Shown in pieces: positions 28,203-38,138 of a DNA stretch of 61,495 bases. This DNA is from Shewanella profunda (lineage in GTDB: Bacteria > Pseudomonadota > Gammaproteobacteria > Enterobacterales > Shewanellaceae), in the NCBI RefSeq assembly GCF_023283765.1, contig NZ_JAKILG010000027.1:1-61495 (forward strand), in the 5' to 3' direction. Position 1 is the first letter of the stretch. Each line of letters starts with the position of its first letter. The translations under genes and the position numbers were made by a program. Below the pieces are notes generated by a model. It was given only the letters and a program-made list of their open reading frames with translations. It made no database searches and was not told the origin of the DNA.

Positions 28203-29927
28203 ATGGCAATACCTCGTGATTTTATCAATGAGCTGATCGCTCGCACCGACATCGTCGAGCTAATCGATCGTAAGGTGCCCTTGAAAAAGGCGGGTAAGAA
28301 CTACTCGGCCTGTTGTCCTTTTCATAGCGAAAAATCACCTTCGTTTACCGTTAGCCGTGACAAACAGTTCTATCATTGCTTTGGCTGCGGTGCCCACGGC
28401 AATGCCATCGATTTTGTAATGGAATATGATCGACTCGATTTTATTGATGCCATCGAAGATCTGGCCGGACAACTTGGATTAGAAGTTCCAAGAGAACAAG
28501 GTACCGGCAAACGCCATGATGATGGTTTAAGTCGCGACTTATACCAACTAATGGAAGAAGCGAGTCGTTACTTTCAAACCCAACTTAGACAACACCAAGA
28601 TAAACAAAAAGTTATCGATTACCTCGCCTATCGCGGCTTATCCGATGATGTAGTAGAGCATTTTGGTATTGGTTTTGCACCAGACGGTTGGGATGGCTTA
28701 CTGAGCCGCTACCGTCAGAACCAAGATGCGCAGGATAAACTGCTGACCGCTGGCATGCTCATCAGCAACGACAGTGGCAAACGTTACGACAGATTCCGTG
28801 ACCGACTGATGTTTCCTATCCGCGATCGACGCGGACGAGTCATTGGTTTTGGTGGCAGAGTTTTAGGTGATGGCACACCCAAATACTTGAATTCGCCAGA
28901 AACGCCCATATTTCATAAGGGTAATGAGCTCTATGGTTTATACGAGCTAAAGCAGCGCCATCGCGATCCTGACAAGGTTTTGATCGTCGAAGGTTATATG
29001 GATGTGGTCGCACTCGCGCAATTTGGTATCGATTATGCGGTCGCTTCACTGGGCACTTCAACCACAGCAGAGCAATTTCAGCTATTACTACGTAGCGCTA
29101 AGGAAGTGGTCTGTTGTTATGATGGTGATAGAGCGGGCACTGAGGCCGCTTGGCGCGCCTTAGAAACAGCATTGCCATTATTAAAGCCGGGCGATCAAGT
29201 GCGATTTATGTTCCTGCCTCAGGCCGAAGATCCTGATTCTATGGTGCGTAAGATTGGTAAAGAAGCATTTGAAACCTTAATGGGCAGTGCAATAGCACTA
29301 CCCGAGTTTCTATTTGATACCTTAGCGACTAAATACGGTACCGATAAAGGCAATTTAGCGAAACAAGCCTTTATTTTGATTGAAAAGATTCAAGATACTG
29401 TGCTGCAAAACCTACTACTTGAGAACTTAGCTCACAAGCTTGGTATGAACAGCTCAGAAGATATGAAGAAAAAGCTAGGTTTTAGTGTCAAACAAACTAA
29501 AACAATGGCGAAACAAGGATTAAAAGGACGTGGTACACCATTGCGACTCGCCATCGCACTGCTAGTACAACATCCTCAGCTGGGACTGGGTTTACCCCCA
29601 CAACCCGCACTTAACCACCTGCAGATGCCAGGCATTGATTTGCTGCCACTGCTGTTGGATTTAACTCGAGAGCAAAGGTTAAACAGCGCACAACTACTTG
29701 AACAATTCAGAGATAATCCCCACAGTGGGACGCTCCATAAATTGGCCCAATGGGACCATCAAGTGGCGGATGAAAACCTGCTCGAAAAGTTTAAACAAAC
29801 CCTAGTTTGGTTGAACAATCAATATATTGAGCAACGATACCAGGAATTGAGTCTCAAACAGGCTCATACAAAAGAAGAAAAGATACAGCTACAGAAGCTG
29901 ATCTCAGTCATGAAAGGATTAAACTGA
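28203..29927 (+). CDS. dnaG: DNA primase
   Basis: Makes RNA primers for replication. The 574-residue protein has the CHC2 zinc-binding domain (CCPFH and CFGCGAHGN, about residues 38-66), the TOPRIM core (VEGYMDVVALAQFG and CCYDGDRAGTEAAWRAL) and a C-terminal domain that contacts DnaB. The ribosome site is weak, which together with the hairpin upstream fits the low expression of primase. It lies between yqeY and rpoD. Confidence 0.97.
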   Translation: MAIPRDFINELIARTDIVELIDRKVPLKKAGKNYSACCPFHSEKSPSFTVSRDKQFYHCFGCGAHGNAIDFVMEYDRLDFIDAIEDLAGQLGLEVPREQGTGKRHDDGLSRDLYQLMEEASRYFQTQLRQHQDKQKVIDYLAYRGLSDDVVEHFGIGFAPDGWDGLLSRYRQNQDAQDKLLTAGMLISNDSGKRYDRFRDRLMFPIRDRRGRVIGFGGRVLGDGTPKYLNSPETPIFHKGNELYGLYELKQRHRDPDKVLIVEGYMDVVALAQFGIDYAVASLGTSTTAEQFQLLLRSAKEVVCCYDGDRAGTEAAWRALETALPLLKPGDQVRFMFLPQAEDPDSMVRKIGKEAFETLMGSAIALPEFLFDTLATKYGTDKGNLAKQAFILIEKIQDTVLQNLLLENLAHKLGMNSSEDMKKKLGFSVKQTKTMAKQGLKGRGTPLRLAIALLVQHPQLGLGLPPQPALNHLQMPGIDLLPLLLDLTREQRLNSAQLLEQFRDNPHSGTLHKLAQWDHQVADENLLEKFKQTLVWLNNQYIEQRYQELSLKQAHTKEEKIQLQKLISVMKGLN

Positions 29928-30066
29928 GGCAAAAATGTCCTCATTCGCTATCCCAGTGACTAGCACAGACATGTGCACACGGCTATAATTGACGATTTGC
30001 GCGGCACTTAAGCTTATTAAGCTAACTGTCCGTCGTTGTAACAGTTTCCCAACTTGGATGATATCT

Positions 30067-31908
30067 ATGGATCATACTCCGCAGTCGCAACTCAAGCTGT
30101 TGCTTGCCAAAGGTAAAGAGCAAGGTTACTTAACCTATGCAGAAGTGAACGATCACTTACCTGCAGACATGGTCGATTCTGACCAGATCGAAGATATTAT
30201 CCAGATGATAAATGACATGGGTATCCGGGTATTTGAAGAAGCCCCCGATGCCGATGACATGATGATGTCGGAAGACAACACAGACGAAGATGCCGCAGAA
30301 GAAGCCGCAGCAGCCCTAGCCACAGTAGAAAGTGAGCTTGGCCGCACAACCGACCCTGTACGTATGTATATGCGTGAAATGGGAACGGTTGAGCTACTTA
30401 CCCGTGAAGGCGAAATTGTTATCGCCAAACGCATCGAAGAAGGCATCAATACAGTTCAAAGCTCTGTCGCCGAATACCCACAAGCGATCGCCATGATCCT
30501 TGAACAATTCGACCAATTCGAAGCCGATGAACTGCGCCTGTCTGATATTATCTCTGGATTTGTCAACCCGGATGAAGACGACGTAGCACCAACTGCGACG
30601 CATATCGGCTCTGAATTATCTGAAGAAGAGCTGGATGATGAAGACGATGAAGATGAAGAAGATGAAGACGCGGATGAAGAAGATGATGCCAACAAAGGCC
30701 CAGATCCTGAAGAAGCCCGCGAACGCTTTAGTCAACTAAGAGCCGCTTATGAAAGCGCACTGAAAATCATCGACGCTAAAGGCCGTGAGCATCCTGAGTC
30801 GGTCAAAGCGCTGTTTGAAATCGGCGAAATCTTCAAAGAATTCCGTTTAGTCCCTAAACAATTTGACCGTTTAGTGAAAAGCATGCGTTCTATGATGGAC
30901 CGCGTGCGCGTGCAAGAACGTCTGGCGATGAAGCTTTGTGTTGAGCAAGCTAAAATGCCGAAGAAAAACTTTGTTAAGTTTTTCACTGGTAATGAAACCA
31001 ACCTCGATTGGTTCCATACAGAAAAAGCCTCGAATAAACCTTACGCCGAAGGCCTAAGAATGGTTGAGGAAGATGTACTGCGTTGCCGTACCAAGCTTGC
31101 CGCTGTTGAAGAAGAAACTGGCTTAGCTATTTCAGCAATCAAAGATATCAACCGTCGCATGTCAATCGGTGAAGCTAAAGCCCGCCGTGCGAAAAAAGAA
31201 ATGGTTGAGGCCAACTTACGTCTGGTAATTTCTATCGCGAAGAAATATACCAACCGCGGTTTACAATTCTTAGATCTCATCCAAGAAGGTAACATCGGTC
31301 TGATGAAAGCCGTGGATAAGTTCGAATACCGCCGTGGCTACAAATTTTCGACCTATGCAACTTGGTGGATCCGTCAGGCGATTACCCGTTCTATCGCCGA
31401 CCAAGCGCGTACGATCCGTATTCCAGTACATATGATCGAAACGATCAACAAGCTGAACCGTATTTCTCGTCAAATGCTTCAGGAAATGGGCCGTGAGCCA
31501 TCACCTGAAGAACTGGCAGAACGTATGATGATGCCTGAAGATAAGATCCGCAAAGTGCTGAAAATCGCTAAAGAACCTATCTCCATGGAAACCCCTATCG
31601 GTGATGATGAAGATTCGCATTTAGGTGATTTTATCGAGGATACCACCCTCGAGTTGCCGCTTGATAGCGCCACCAGCGAAAGTTTGAAGAGTGCAACCCA
31701 TGAAGTGCTCGCAGGCTTAACAGCCCGTGAAGCCAAAGTATTACGTATGCGTTTTGGTATCGATATGAATACTGACCACACACTTGAAGAAGTGGGTAAA
31801 CAGTTCGACGTAACCCGTGAACGTATTCGTCAGATTGAAGCTAAAGCACTGCGTAAACTGCGCCACCCTTCACGCTCTGAGATCTTGAAATCTTTCTTAG
31901 ATGAGTAA
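30067..31908 (+). CDS. rpoD: RNA polymerase sigma70 factor
   Basis: The primary sigma factor, 613 residues. Region 1.1 is at the N-terminus ([26 protein letters not shown]), region 1.2 at [22 protein letters not shown], a large non-conserved domain with an acidic run near 185-210, region 2 at [26 protein letters not shown] and [13 protein letters not shown], and region 4 at [32 protein letters not shown] at 30067 is the family start; an upstream open extension to 29989 is not. A TATAAT lies at 29984-29989 with a poor -35. It closes the rpsU operon. Confidence 0.98.
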   Translation: MDHTPQSQLKLLLAKGKEQGYLTYAEVNDHLPADMVDSDQIEDIIQMINDMGIRVFEEAPDADDMMMSEDNTDEDAAEEAAAALATVESELGRTTDPVRMYMREMGTVELLTREGEIVIAKRIEEGINTVQSSVAEYPQAIAMILEQFDQFEADELRLSDIISGFVNPDEDDVAPTATHIGSELSEEELDDEDDEDEEDEDADEEDDANKGPDPEEARERFSQLRAAYESALKIIDAKGREHPESVKALFEIGEIFKEFRLVPKQFDRLVKSMRSMMDRVRVQERLAMKLCVEQAKMPKKNFVKFFTGNETNLDWFHTEKASNKPYAEGLRMVEEDVLRCRTKLAAVEEETGLAISAIKDINRRMSIGEAKARRAKKEMVEANLRLVISIAKKYTNRGLQFLDLIQEGNIGLMKAVDKFEYRRGYKFSTYATWWIRQAITRSIADQARTIRIPVHMIETINKLNRISRQMLQEMGREPSPEELAERMMMPEDKIRKVLKIAKEPISMETPIGDDEDSHLGDFIEDTTLELPLDSATSESLKSATHEVLAGLTAREAKVLRMRFGIDMNTDHTLEEVGKQFDVTRERIRQIEAKALRKLRHPSRSEILKSFLDE

Positions 31909-31926
31909 TCAAGCTACCTGACAAAC

Positions 31927-31953
31927 AAGCCCTGCCCCCGTGCAGGGCTTTTT
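31927..31953 (+). terminator. rpoD terminator
   Basis: AAGCCCTGC, loop CCCCGT, GCAGGGCTT then TTT. Confidence 0.85.
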
Positions 31954-32121
31954 ATTACATAAGCATTAACATTCGTTATAGCTCGATTCTAAACAAACCG
32001 TTAAATAGTTAAAGTCATGCCGGACAGGTGATTTAAGGCCTGATTTAACCTTTATAGTCAACTGAGTTGATTAACAGATAACCAATTGAATCAATTGCGT
32101 GAATTTCGCTCTAAAACACGG

Positions 32122-32150
32122 GTGACAAGCGCAAGTAAGCTTAGTATACT
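32122..32150 (+). promoter_or_regulatory. tRNA-Ile2 promoter
   Basis: GTGACA (32122-32127), 17-base spacer, TATACT (32145-32150), followed by TCCACCCGC, a GC-rich discriminator of the kind seen at stringently controlled stable-RNA promoters. The tRNA begins 36 bases after the -10. Confidence 0.7.
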
Positions 32151-32186
32151 TCCACCCGCTTTAGGTAATGACGATTACCTTAAGTC

Positions 32187-32263
32187 GGCCCCTTAGCTCA
32201 GTTGGTTAGAGCACACGACTCATAATCGTTAGGTCCACGGTTCAAGTCCGTGAGGGGCCACCA
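32187..32263 (+). tRNA. ileX: tRNA-Ile2 (anticodon CAT, decoding AUA)
   Basis: A 77-base tRNA with encoded CCA. The acceptor GGCCCCT pairs with AGGGGCC, the D arm is GCTCAGTTGGTTAGAGC, the anticodon loop CTCATAA holds CAT, and the T arm is CACGGTTCAAGTCCGTG. The GGCCCC acceptor and ACTCATAATCG anticodon arm fit E. coli ileX rather than elongator tRNA-Met (GGCTACG), so the C34 should be changed to lysidine by TilS. E. coli also has ileX close to rpoD, which supports the call. Confidence 0.9.
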
Positions 32264-32274
32264 ATTATTTAACG

Positions 32275-32304
32275 AAAAAGCCCATTGATTAAATGGGCTT
32301 TTTT
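32275..32304 (+). terminator. tRNA-Ile2 terminator
   Basis: AAAAGCCCATT, loop GATTA, AATGGGCTTTT with two more T. Confidence 0.85.
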
Positions 32305-32499
32305 GTATCTAAAATGTCTAATATCTTTTTTGAATCGCTCCAGAGAATGACTTCTTCACTCATCGATTTCTGTAACTGGAATATCTATTCTGCGCTATCA
32401 CATTATTCTGTTATTCATTCTGCAATAAAAATAGGCACTTCGATTACAATCCAAGCACCTATTAGATCTAAAATCCATTACTTCAATACTCAGTGCCGA

Positions 32500-34620
32500 T
32501 TAAGTTTTTAACTTACCTAACTGTTCATGTTGTTGTTTCACTAAGTCAGCTAAGACCACACTGCTTTGCTGTGCTTCACCGGCAAGGCGGGCAAGCTCAG
32601 ATGCCGAATCGGAAATCCCTGTGATATTGCGGTTCACTTCTTCCGTTACTGCGCTTTGTTCTTCAGCGGCCGCGGCAATATGGGTGATCTGCCCTGATAT
32701 TTCCTCAATTTGGCTAACCATTGAGTTTAACGAAACAAGCGCCTGTTCAGTTTGTACTACCGCCATTTGCGCACGTTCAGCACCTTTATCTATGATACCC
32801 GATGCACTATGCACTTCTTTTTGCAGTGCATCGATCAGCACACTAATATCATCGGTCGAGCTTTGAGTCTTAGATGCTAATGCCCTAACCTCATCGGCAA
32901 CGACAGCAAAGCCTCGGCCCTGTTCTCCCGCCCTTGCCGCCTCAATCGCTGCGTTTAAGGCGAGTAAATTAGTTTGTGCCGCGATAGAGCTAATCACCTC
33001 AAGGATACGGCTGATATTAGTGCTGCTTTCAGCCACTTTACTCACGGCCATTTTGGCTTGTATGGATTCCTGCGACATAGTCGCCACATAATCCATCGCC
33101 TTAGTTAAGCTTTCTTCACTGCGGCGGATATTACGTGACATAGCCTCGGTTTCAGATGCGGTTTGCTCGGAAGCTTTAGCGACTTCGAGCGCCGTTGCAC
33201 TCATTTCGTTAACGGCTGTCACCACACTCTCAATTTCACCATACTGGCGATGAACGCTATCGCGGGTCAGTTGGGCAATTTGAGCCGATGATAGGCTCTC
33301 TTGTTGGGTACGACTAGCAAGTACTTTTAGCTCCGCAATAAGATTTTTTAACTTATAGATAAAGGAATTAAATCCTTTACCTAATGCAATAAGCTCTGCG
33401 TGCGCATCCACCTCAATTGATTGAGTCAGATCACCTTCGGCACTGGCCAAATGTTCAACACGACCTTGGATCATTTTGAGTGGAGAGATAATGCTACGAA
33501 TGACAAGGCTGATTGTGATGACTGACACGACAGAAACCACGAGTCCCACAATTAACAGCAAGCTGCCAAGAGAAGCTGCCATTTCATTCATATTTTTGTC
33601 GAGTTCAATTGAGCTTTTAAGAGCCTGAACTTTAGGGACTTGAATAACAAGTGACCATTCCGCATTTGCTAGCGGAATTTTAATAGGATAAGCAACGATG
33701 ATTTCATCTTGATTCATCATGTACTTAGCATTCTTATGGAGCGAGATAATTTGGGCGGCAAGTTGAGGATCGATTGACTCAGATAAAGGTCGAGCCTTCT
33801 TACTGTAATGACTCGCGGCAACGACTAAACCGCGATTACTGAGTAAAGTTACTTTTGCTTGCCCGTCGTAAAGGCTCTTAGACAAAGTGTCAATCAAGGA
33901 CTGGAATACGGGTAGATTGACATCGACGCCAACCACCCCGATAAACTGTTTATATTTAAGTACTGGAACGGTCAGTGATGTCATTAACACATTGTTACCA
34001 GGAGTAATTTCGTATAAATATGGCTCCATCAAACACGGTTTTAAGGTTTCTTTAGCACAGAGATACCACTCGGCATCACGGAGCCCAAACTCGTTCACAG
34101 TAGTGAGATATTTCGCTGATGAGTCATCAACTTGCTGGTGAACAACGCTACCATCATCGTTGCGAGTATAATAAATTTCTAGCACGCCCGATGAAGCAAC
34201 GCTGTGACTGGCTTGAACATTTAAAAACTCACTATCGAGCCCATCATAGCCGTTGGGTTCAAATTGAGCGTACATGGAGGATGTTTGCGCATTTTTCTTC
34301 AGCACGGCAGCAACAGAAAGTTCTAAGCGATCACGCTTTAACGGTAACTCTTCTGCGGTACTTTCAAGCATTCCCGTAAAAGAATATGGGATCCGATAAG
34401 ACTCATTAATAAAACCCGCTACCATTTCACCATATTCACCCGCACGAGCCTCAAGCTTATCGCGGGTTTCATTCTGGAGATAATTCTGCACTTGGTCAGA
34501 TAATTGAGAATTTTGCTCTGATAAGGTCCACCAGAGACTCAAGGACAAGATAGAGACTATTGATAAGAACAACGCTGAAGTGATCCACAACAACTTAGTA
34601 CTAATGGATAAATGCTTCAT
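32500..34620 (-). CDS. Methyl-accepting chemotaxis protein with dCache sensor
   Basis: A 706-residue chemoreceptor. It has an N-terminal membrane helix ([22 protein letters not shown]), a periplasmic domain of about 320 residues with the dCache_1 pattern ([29 protein letters not shown]), a second helix near 350-378, a HAMP linker, and the cytoplasmic four-helix signalling tip [20 protein letters not shown] with flanking methylation helices. dCache receptors often bind amino acids, amines or carboxylates; the ligand cannot be read here. It is a single gene, convergent with the tRNA unit. Confidence 0.92.
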   Translation of the reverse strand: MKHLSISTKLLWITSALFLSIVSILSLSLWWTLSEQNSQLSDQVQNYLQNETRDKLEARAGEYGEMVAGFINESYRIPYSFTGMLESTAEELPLKRDRLELSVAAVLKKNAQTSSMYAQFEPNGYDGLDSEFLNVQASHSVASSGVLEIYYTRNDDGSVVHQQVDDSSAKYLTTVNEFGLRDAEWYLCAKETLKPCLMEPYLYEITPGNNVLMTSLTVPVLKYKQFIGVVGVDVNLPVFQSLIDTLSKSLYDGQAKVTLLSNRGLVVAASHYSKKARPLSESIDPQLAAQIISLHKNAKYMMNQDEIIVAYPIKIPLANAEWSLVIQVPKVQALKSSIELDKNMNEMAASLGSLLLIVGLVVSVVSVITISLVIRSIISPLKMIQGRVEHLASAEGDLTQSIEVDAHAELIALGKGFNSFIYKLKNLIAELKVLASRTQQESLSSAQIAQLTRDSVHRQYGEIESVVTAVNEMSATALEVAKASEQTASETEAMSRNIRRSEESLTKAMDYVATMSQESIQAKMAVSKVAESSTNISRILEVISSIAAQTNLLALNAAIEAARAGEQGRGFAVVADEVRALASKTQSSTDDISVLIDALQKEVHSASGIIDKGAERAQMAVVQTEQALVSLNSMVSQIEEISGQITHIAAAAEEQSAVTEEVNRNITGISDSASELARLAGEAQQSSVVLADLVKQQHEQLGKLKT

Positions 34621-34968
34621 CTAGCTAAACTCCCAAGGGAACGACAATAGGGCAATTATTTCGATCTAATTTATTTTTATATTGATTAACTTCCCATAAA
34701 AATAGCACCCACCATAGGTATTACCAGCACTTAAGATAAATATTAGTTGATAATAAGTAAAACTTTAGTGTGATGACAAAAAAATAATACCGCAATGGCT
34801 AACAACTTCGCTCAAATCAGCCCATCTATTGATTAATCTTAACTTAAAGTGTACGAACTGATTTGTAACAAAGTCTGTTTTTGCCAGTCTCTGCCATTGG
34901 TTTGCTTTGGTTATCGCCTTATACTTTTGAGCTCAAATATTAAAATAACAATGTTGGAAGCAAGCGAT
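34621..34968. other. Gap between MCP and POT transporter genes
   Basis: About 350 AT-rich bases between divergent genes. It must hold both promoters; I see no confident site. The open frame extending to 34849 upstream of the transporter lacks a ribosome site and is not used here. Confidence 0.4.
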
Positions 34969-36522
34969 ATGACTATTGGGACAGCTCCGGTAAGTAAAAC
35001 GCATTCATTTATGACTGTGTCTCTTATCGAATTATGGGAACGCTTTGGTTATTACGGCATGCAAGCGCTTATCGTGTACTTTATGGTGCAGCGTCTTGGC
35101 TTTGATGACTCTCGGGCAAATTTAGTCTGGAGTGCCTGTGCGGCGCTTATCTATGTATCACCAGCGATCGGCGGTTGGGTTGGAGATAAAATCCTTGGTA
35201 CTAAGCGCACTATGCTGCTCGGTGCAGGTATTCTATCCCTTGGTTATGCACTAATGACTGTTCCCACCGAAAACACTTGGTTTATGTTTTCAGCGCTTGG
35301 TGTGATTGTGGTCGGTAACGGCCTGTTCAAACCGAATGCGGGTAACTTAGTCCGAAAAATCTACGAAGGTGACGATTCTAAAATTGACAGTGCATTTACC
35401 ATTTATTACATGGCGGTCAACGTAGGCTCTACCTTCTCCATGCTGTTAACCCCATGGATTAAAGATTACGTTAATGCTCAATATGGCAATGAATATGGCT
35501 GGCACGCAGCCTTTGCGGTGTGCTGCGTCGGCTTGCTGGTCGGTTTAGGCAACTATGCGCTAATGCGCAAGAGTTTAGCCCATTATGGTTCTGAGCCTGA
35601 TACTCGCCCTGTAAACAAGAAGAGTCTCGCGCTGGTATTAGTGCTATCGGCATTATCTGTTGTCGCCTCGGCCATTATCCTTGAATATGAAGCGGTTGCG
35701 CGCATATTTGTGTATGCCGCAGGTATTGCAGTATTGGCTATTTTCTTCCACTTGATCCGCACTAGCGAGCCCAGCGAACGAGCAGGATTGATTGCTGCGC
35801 TTATTTTGACAGTGCAAACCGTGTTCTTTTTTATTTTCTATCAGCAAATGTCAACGTCACTGGCGCTATTTGCCCTGCGTAACGTGGATTGGGATTTCCA
35901 AGTCTTTGGTACTCATTTGTGGACTTGGTCACCCGCCCAGTTCCAAGCATTAAATCCATTATGGATTATGGTATTAAGTCCTGTACTCGCTTGGAGTTAT
36001 TCATGGGCGGGGCGAAATAATAAAGATTTCTCTATCGCAGCTAAGTTCGCGCTCGGTTTTGCAGTCGTGGCTATCGGTTTCTTTATCTATGGCTTTGCGG
36101 GCCAATTTGCCGTCAATGGTAAAACCTCTTCATGGATCATGATCTGGGGCTATGCATCTTACTCTTTAGGTGAATTGCTGGTCAGTGGTCTTGGCCTTGC
36201 GATGATTGCCCGCTACGTACCTGCGCGCATGGGTGGCTTTATGATGGGCGCCTATTTTGTAGCATCAGGTATTTCCCAGTATCTGGGTGGCGTAGTGGCT
36301 AACTTCGCCAGTGTGCCAAAGGATTTAGTCGATCCACTGCAAACCTTACCCGTGTATACCAGCCTATTTAACAAGCTGGGCATAGCCGCTGTGGTCTGTA
36401 CTTTTATCGCGCTTGCGGTATTACCTCTGATGCGCCGCCTGACTGAAACGCACCATTCACATAGCAGTATTGGTGATGACAGTGCCGCGGCATCGCTACG
36501 TGATGTAAAAGCCGAGCAGTAA
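34969..36522 (+). CDS. POT/PTR-family proton-dependent peptide transporter
   Basis: A 517-residue major-facilitator protein that imports di- and tripeptides with protons. The proton-coupling motif ELWERFGYYG lies near residue 22, GGWVGDKILGTKRTMLLG after helix 2, and GNGLFKPNAGNLVRKIY plus FTIYYMAVNVGS, the POT signatures, follow. About 14 helices. ATG at 34969 is chosen because GGAAG lies 9 bases upstream; the ATG at 34951 has none. Closest to E. coli DtpA/DtpB. It ends at a strong terminator. Confidence 0.93.
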   Translation: MTIGTAPVSKTHSFMTVSLIELWERFGYYGMQALIVYFMVQRLGFDDSRANLVWSACAALIYVSPAIGGWVGDKILGTKRTMLLGAGILSLGYALMTVPTENTWFMFSALGVIVVGNGLFKPNAGNLVRKIYEGDDSKIDSAFTIYYMAVNVGSTFSMLLTPWIKDYVNAQYGNEYGWHAAFAVCCVGLLVGLGNYALMRKSLAHYGSEPDTRPVNKKSLALVLVLSALSVVASAIILEYEAVARIFVYAAGIAVLAIFFHLIRTSEPSERAGLIAALILTVQTVFFFIFYQQMSTSLALFALRNVDWDFQVFGTHLWTWSPAQFQALNPLWIMVLSPVLAWSYSWAGRNNKDFSIAAKFALGFAVVAIGFFIYGFAGQFAVNGKTSSWIMIWGYASYSLGELLVSGLGLAMIARYVPARMGGFMMGAYFVASGISQYLGGVVANFASVPKDLVDPLQTLPVYTSLFNKLGIAAVVCTFIALAVLPLMRRLTETHHSHSSIGDDSAAASLRDVKAEQ

Positions 36523-36555
36523 TGCTCAACTTAACAATCTCTATTGCATAAAATC

Positions 36556-36590
36556 AACTGCCGATAAGCCATGCTATCGGCAGTTTTTTA
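36556..36590 (+). terminator. Terminator of the POT transporter gene
   Basis: AACTGCCGATA, 8-base loop, TATCGGCAGTT followed by TTTT. Confidence 0.85.
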
Positions 36591-36952
36591 TCACTTCACT
36601 CATCTGCGTTTATACCCTTATGTTGCAACTCATAACCAAATGAGCTTTAGCAAAAGTCACACAATCCCACTGCTACTGGTTTAGCGCTGGGTTGCTGACA
36701 ATACGTTCGTCAGTTCTACATTCTCCATCCTCGAACCACAATGACTTTACAACATCGAATAGTGGTCAAGCTTGATAAACGACTCCCTTAACCCCATATC
36801 AGAGTAGATTAATTAAACATCTATTTATGCGCGTTATTTGATAAGACTTATTCACTCGCAATGAGCCCAGCGCCGCCATCACACTATGATCAAAATAGAT
36901 TTATGATCAAAACAGATTTATGAGCAACAGACTGCAGTCACTTGGAGACACT
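36591..36952. other. Gap before the luciferase-like oxidoreductase
   Basis: About 360 bases with no gene. The notable content is a 17-bp tandem duplication at 36885-36918, 34 bases before the next start. Confidence 0.5.
36885..36918 (+). repeat. Two tandem 17-bp repeats upstream of the flavin oxidoreductase
   Basis: TATGATCAAAATAGATT (36885-36901) is followed directly by TATGATCAAAACAGATT (36902-36918), one mismatch, then TATGA again. Each unit holds TGATCA, a 6-bp palindrome. It may be a double operator or a simple duplication. Confidence 0.8.
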
Positions 36953-37960
36953 ATGTCACAACAGACATCAATATTGGCCGACATTCCCTTCTCGCTATTG
37001 GAACTCGCGCCCATGCGCCAAGGCTCAACCGTGGGTGAAACGCTACACAACAGTTTGCAGTATGCCAAGGAAGCCGATCGACTCGGCTTTAATCGTTTCT
37101 GGTTTGCCGAACACCACAATATGCCAGGTATCGCCAGCGCCGCGACCTCGGTATTAATTGGCTATATAGCGGGTAATACCGAGCGTATTCGCGTCGGCGC
37201 GGGTGGAATTATGCTGCCGAATCACGCGCCGCTAGTGGTCGCAGAACAATTCGGCACCCTTGAAAGCCTCTATCCCGGTCGAATCGATTTAGGTCTGGGA
37301 CGCGCGCCGGGCAGCGATCAAATCACCAGCCGAGCACTGAACCGTGATACCAGTCGCGCCGAACAATTCCCTGAAGAAATCAGTGAATTACAAACTCTAC
37401 TTGGCCCTTACAATGGTCGCCATGCGGTGCGAGCCATTCCCGGAGAAGGCACCAATGTGCCTATTTGGCTGTTAGGCTCAAGCCTCTTTAGCGCACAGTT
37501 AGCGGCGCAGCGCGGTTTGCCCTATGTGTTTGCAGGCCACTTTGCACCACGTTTTCTCTACGATGCAATTGAAATCTATCGTCGCGACTTTAAGCCTTCT
37601 CAAGTGCTTGATAAACCCTATGTTATGTTAGGTTTGCCACTAGTTGCAGCAGACAGCGATGAAGAGGCCCAATATTTGGGTACGACCTCGAAACAGCGCG
37701 TGTTAGCGCTTATCCGTGGTCACGAGTTATGGTTAAAGCCACCGGTTGAAACTATGGATGGCTTGTGGAGTGCGCAAGAAGAAACCTATGTCGATAATTT
37801 CTTAGGTTTATCTGTCACTGGCGGTCCAACGACTATTAAGCATCGCTTGGAAATGATCACCAAAGAACTCGGCGTGAATGAGTTTATCTTCACCAACGAC
37901 TTATACGATCTCGATAAACGCCAAAGAGCACTGCAGATCCTAATGGATATTAAAAAGTAG
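36953..37960 (+). CDS. LLM-class flavin-dependent oxidoreductase (luciferase-like)
   Basis: A 335-residue TIM-barrel monooxygenase-like protein close to E. coli YhbW. The stretches [50 protein letters not shown] and [13 protein letters not shown] are the single-component LLM signature that binds reduced flavin. Substrate unknown. ATG at 36953 has GGAG 7 bases upstream; an in-frame ATG at 36920 does not. It stands alone, convergent with gabT. Confidence 0.9.
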   Translation: MSQQTSILADIPFSLLELAPMRQGSTVGETLHNSLQYAKEADRLGFNRFWFAEHHNMPGIASAATSVLIGYIAGNTERIRVGAGGIMLPNHAPLVVAEQFGTLESLYPGRIDLGLGRAPGSDQITSRALNRDTSRAEQFPEEISELQTLLGPYNGRHAVRAIPGEGTNVPIWLLGSSLFSAQLAAQRGLPYVFAGHFAPRFLYDAIEIYRRDFKPSQVLDKPYVMLGLPLVAADSDEEAQYLGTTSKQRVLALIRGHELWLKPPVETMDGLWSAQEETYVDNFLGLSVTGGPTTIKHRLEMITKELGVNEFIFTNDLYDLDKRQRALQILMDIKK

Positions 37961-38065
37961 TGATTCATTAGACGTCACAGGTACTGAAAGTCATTGGCAG
38001 TAGCATAACTGCCAGTAAAAAATGGCTGGTAAAACAACTGCTAGTAAAATAATCGTCACTCCCAT

Positions 38066-38092
38066 AAAAAATCCCGCGGAAGCGGGATTTTT
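38066..38092. terminator. Terminator between LLM oxidoreductase and gabT
   Basis: AAATCCCGC, loop GGAA, GCGGGATTT with T on the plus strand and T on the minus strand; serves both convergent genes. Confidence 0.85.
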
Positions 38093-38138
38093 ATTATGTA
38101 TAACTTTCATCTAAAACAAATTTCAAATCAAAACCGCA

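Noticed and set aside
29989..30066. 26-residue N-terminal extension of RpoD
   Set aside because: The family starts at [10 protein letters not shown] (30067), and the extension begins on the possible -10 TATAAT.
30394..30695. Serine-rich minus-strand frames opposite rpoD
   Set aside because: They are the reverse reading of the acidic GAT/GAA run in rpoD.
32187..32263. Reading the CAT-anticodon tRNA as elongator tRNA-Met
   Set aside because: The acceptor GGCCCC and the anticodon arm fit tRNA-Ile2, and its position beside rpoD matches E. coli ileX.
34849..34968. 40-residue N-terminal extension of the POT transporter
   Set aside because: No ribosome site, and residues before MTIGTAP do not fit the family.
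37981..38055. Repeated AACTGC-AGTAAAA-like words after the LLM gene
   Set aside because: Imperfect, short and AT-rich; no regular period that would suggest an array.
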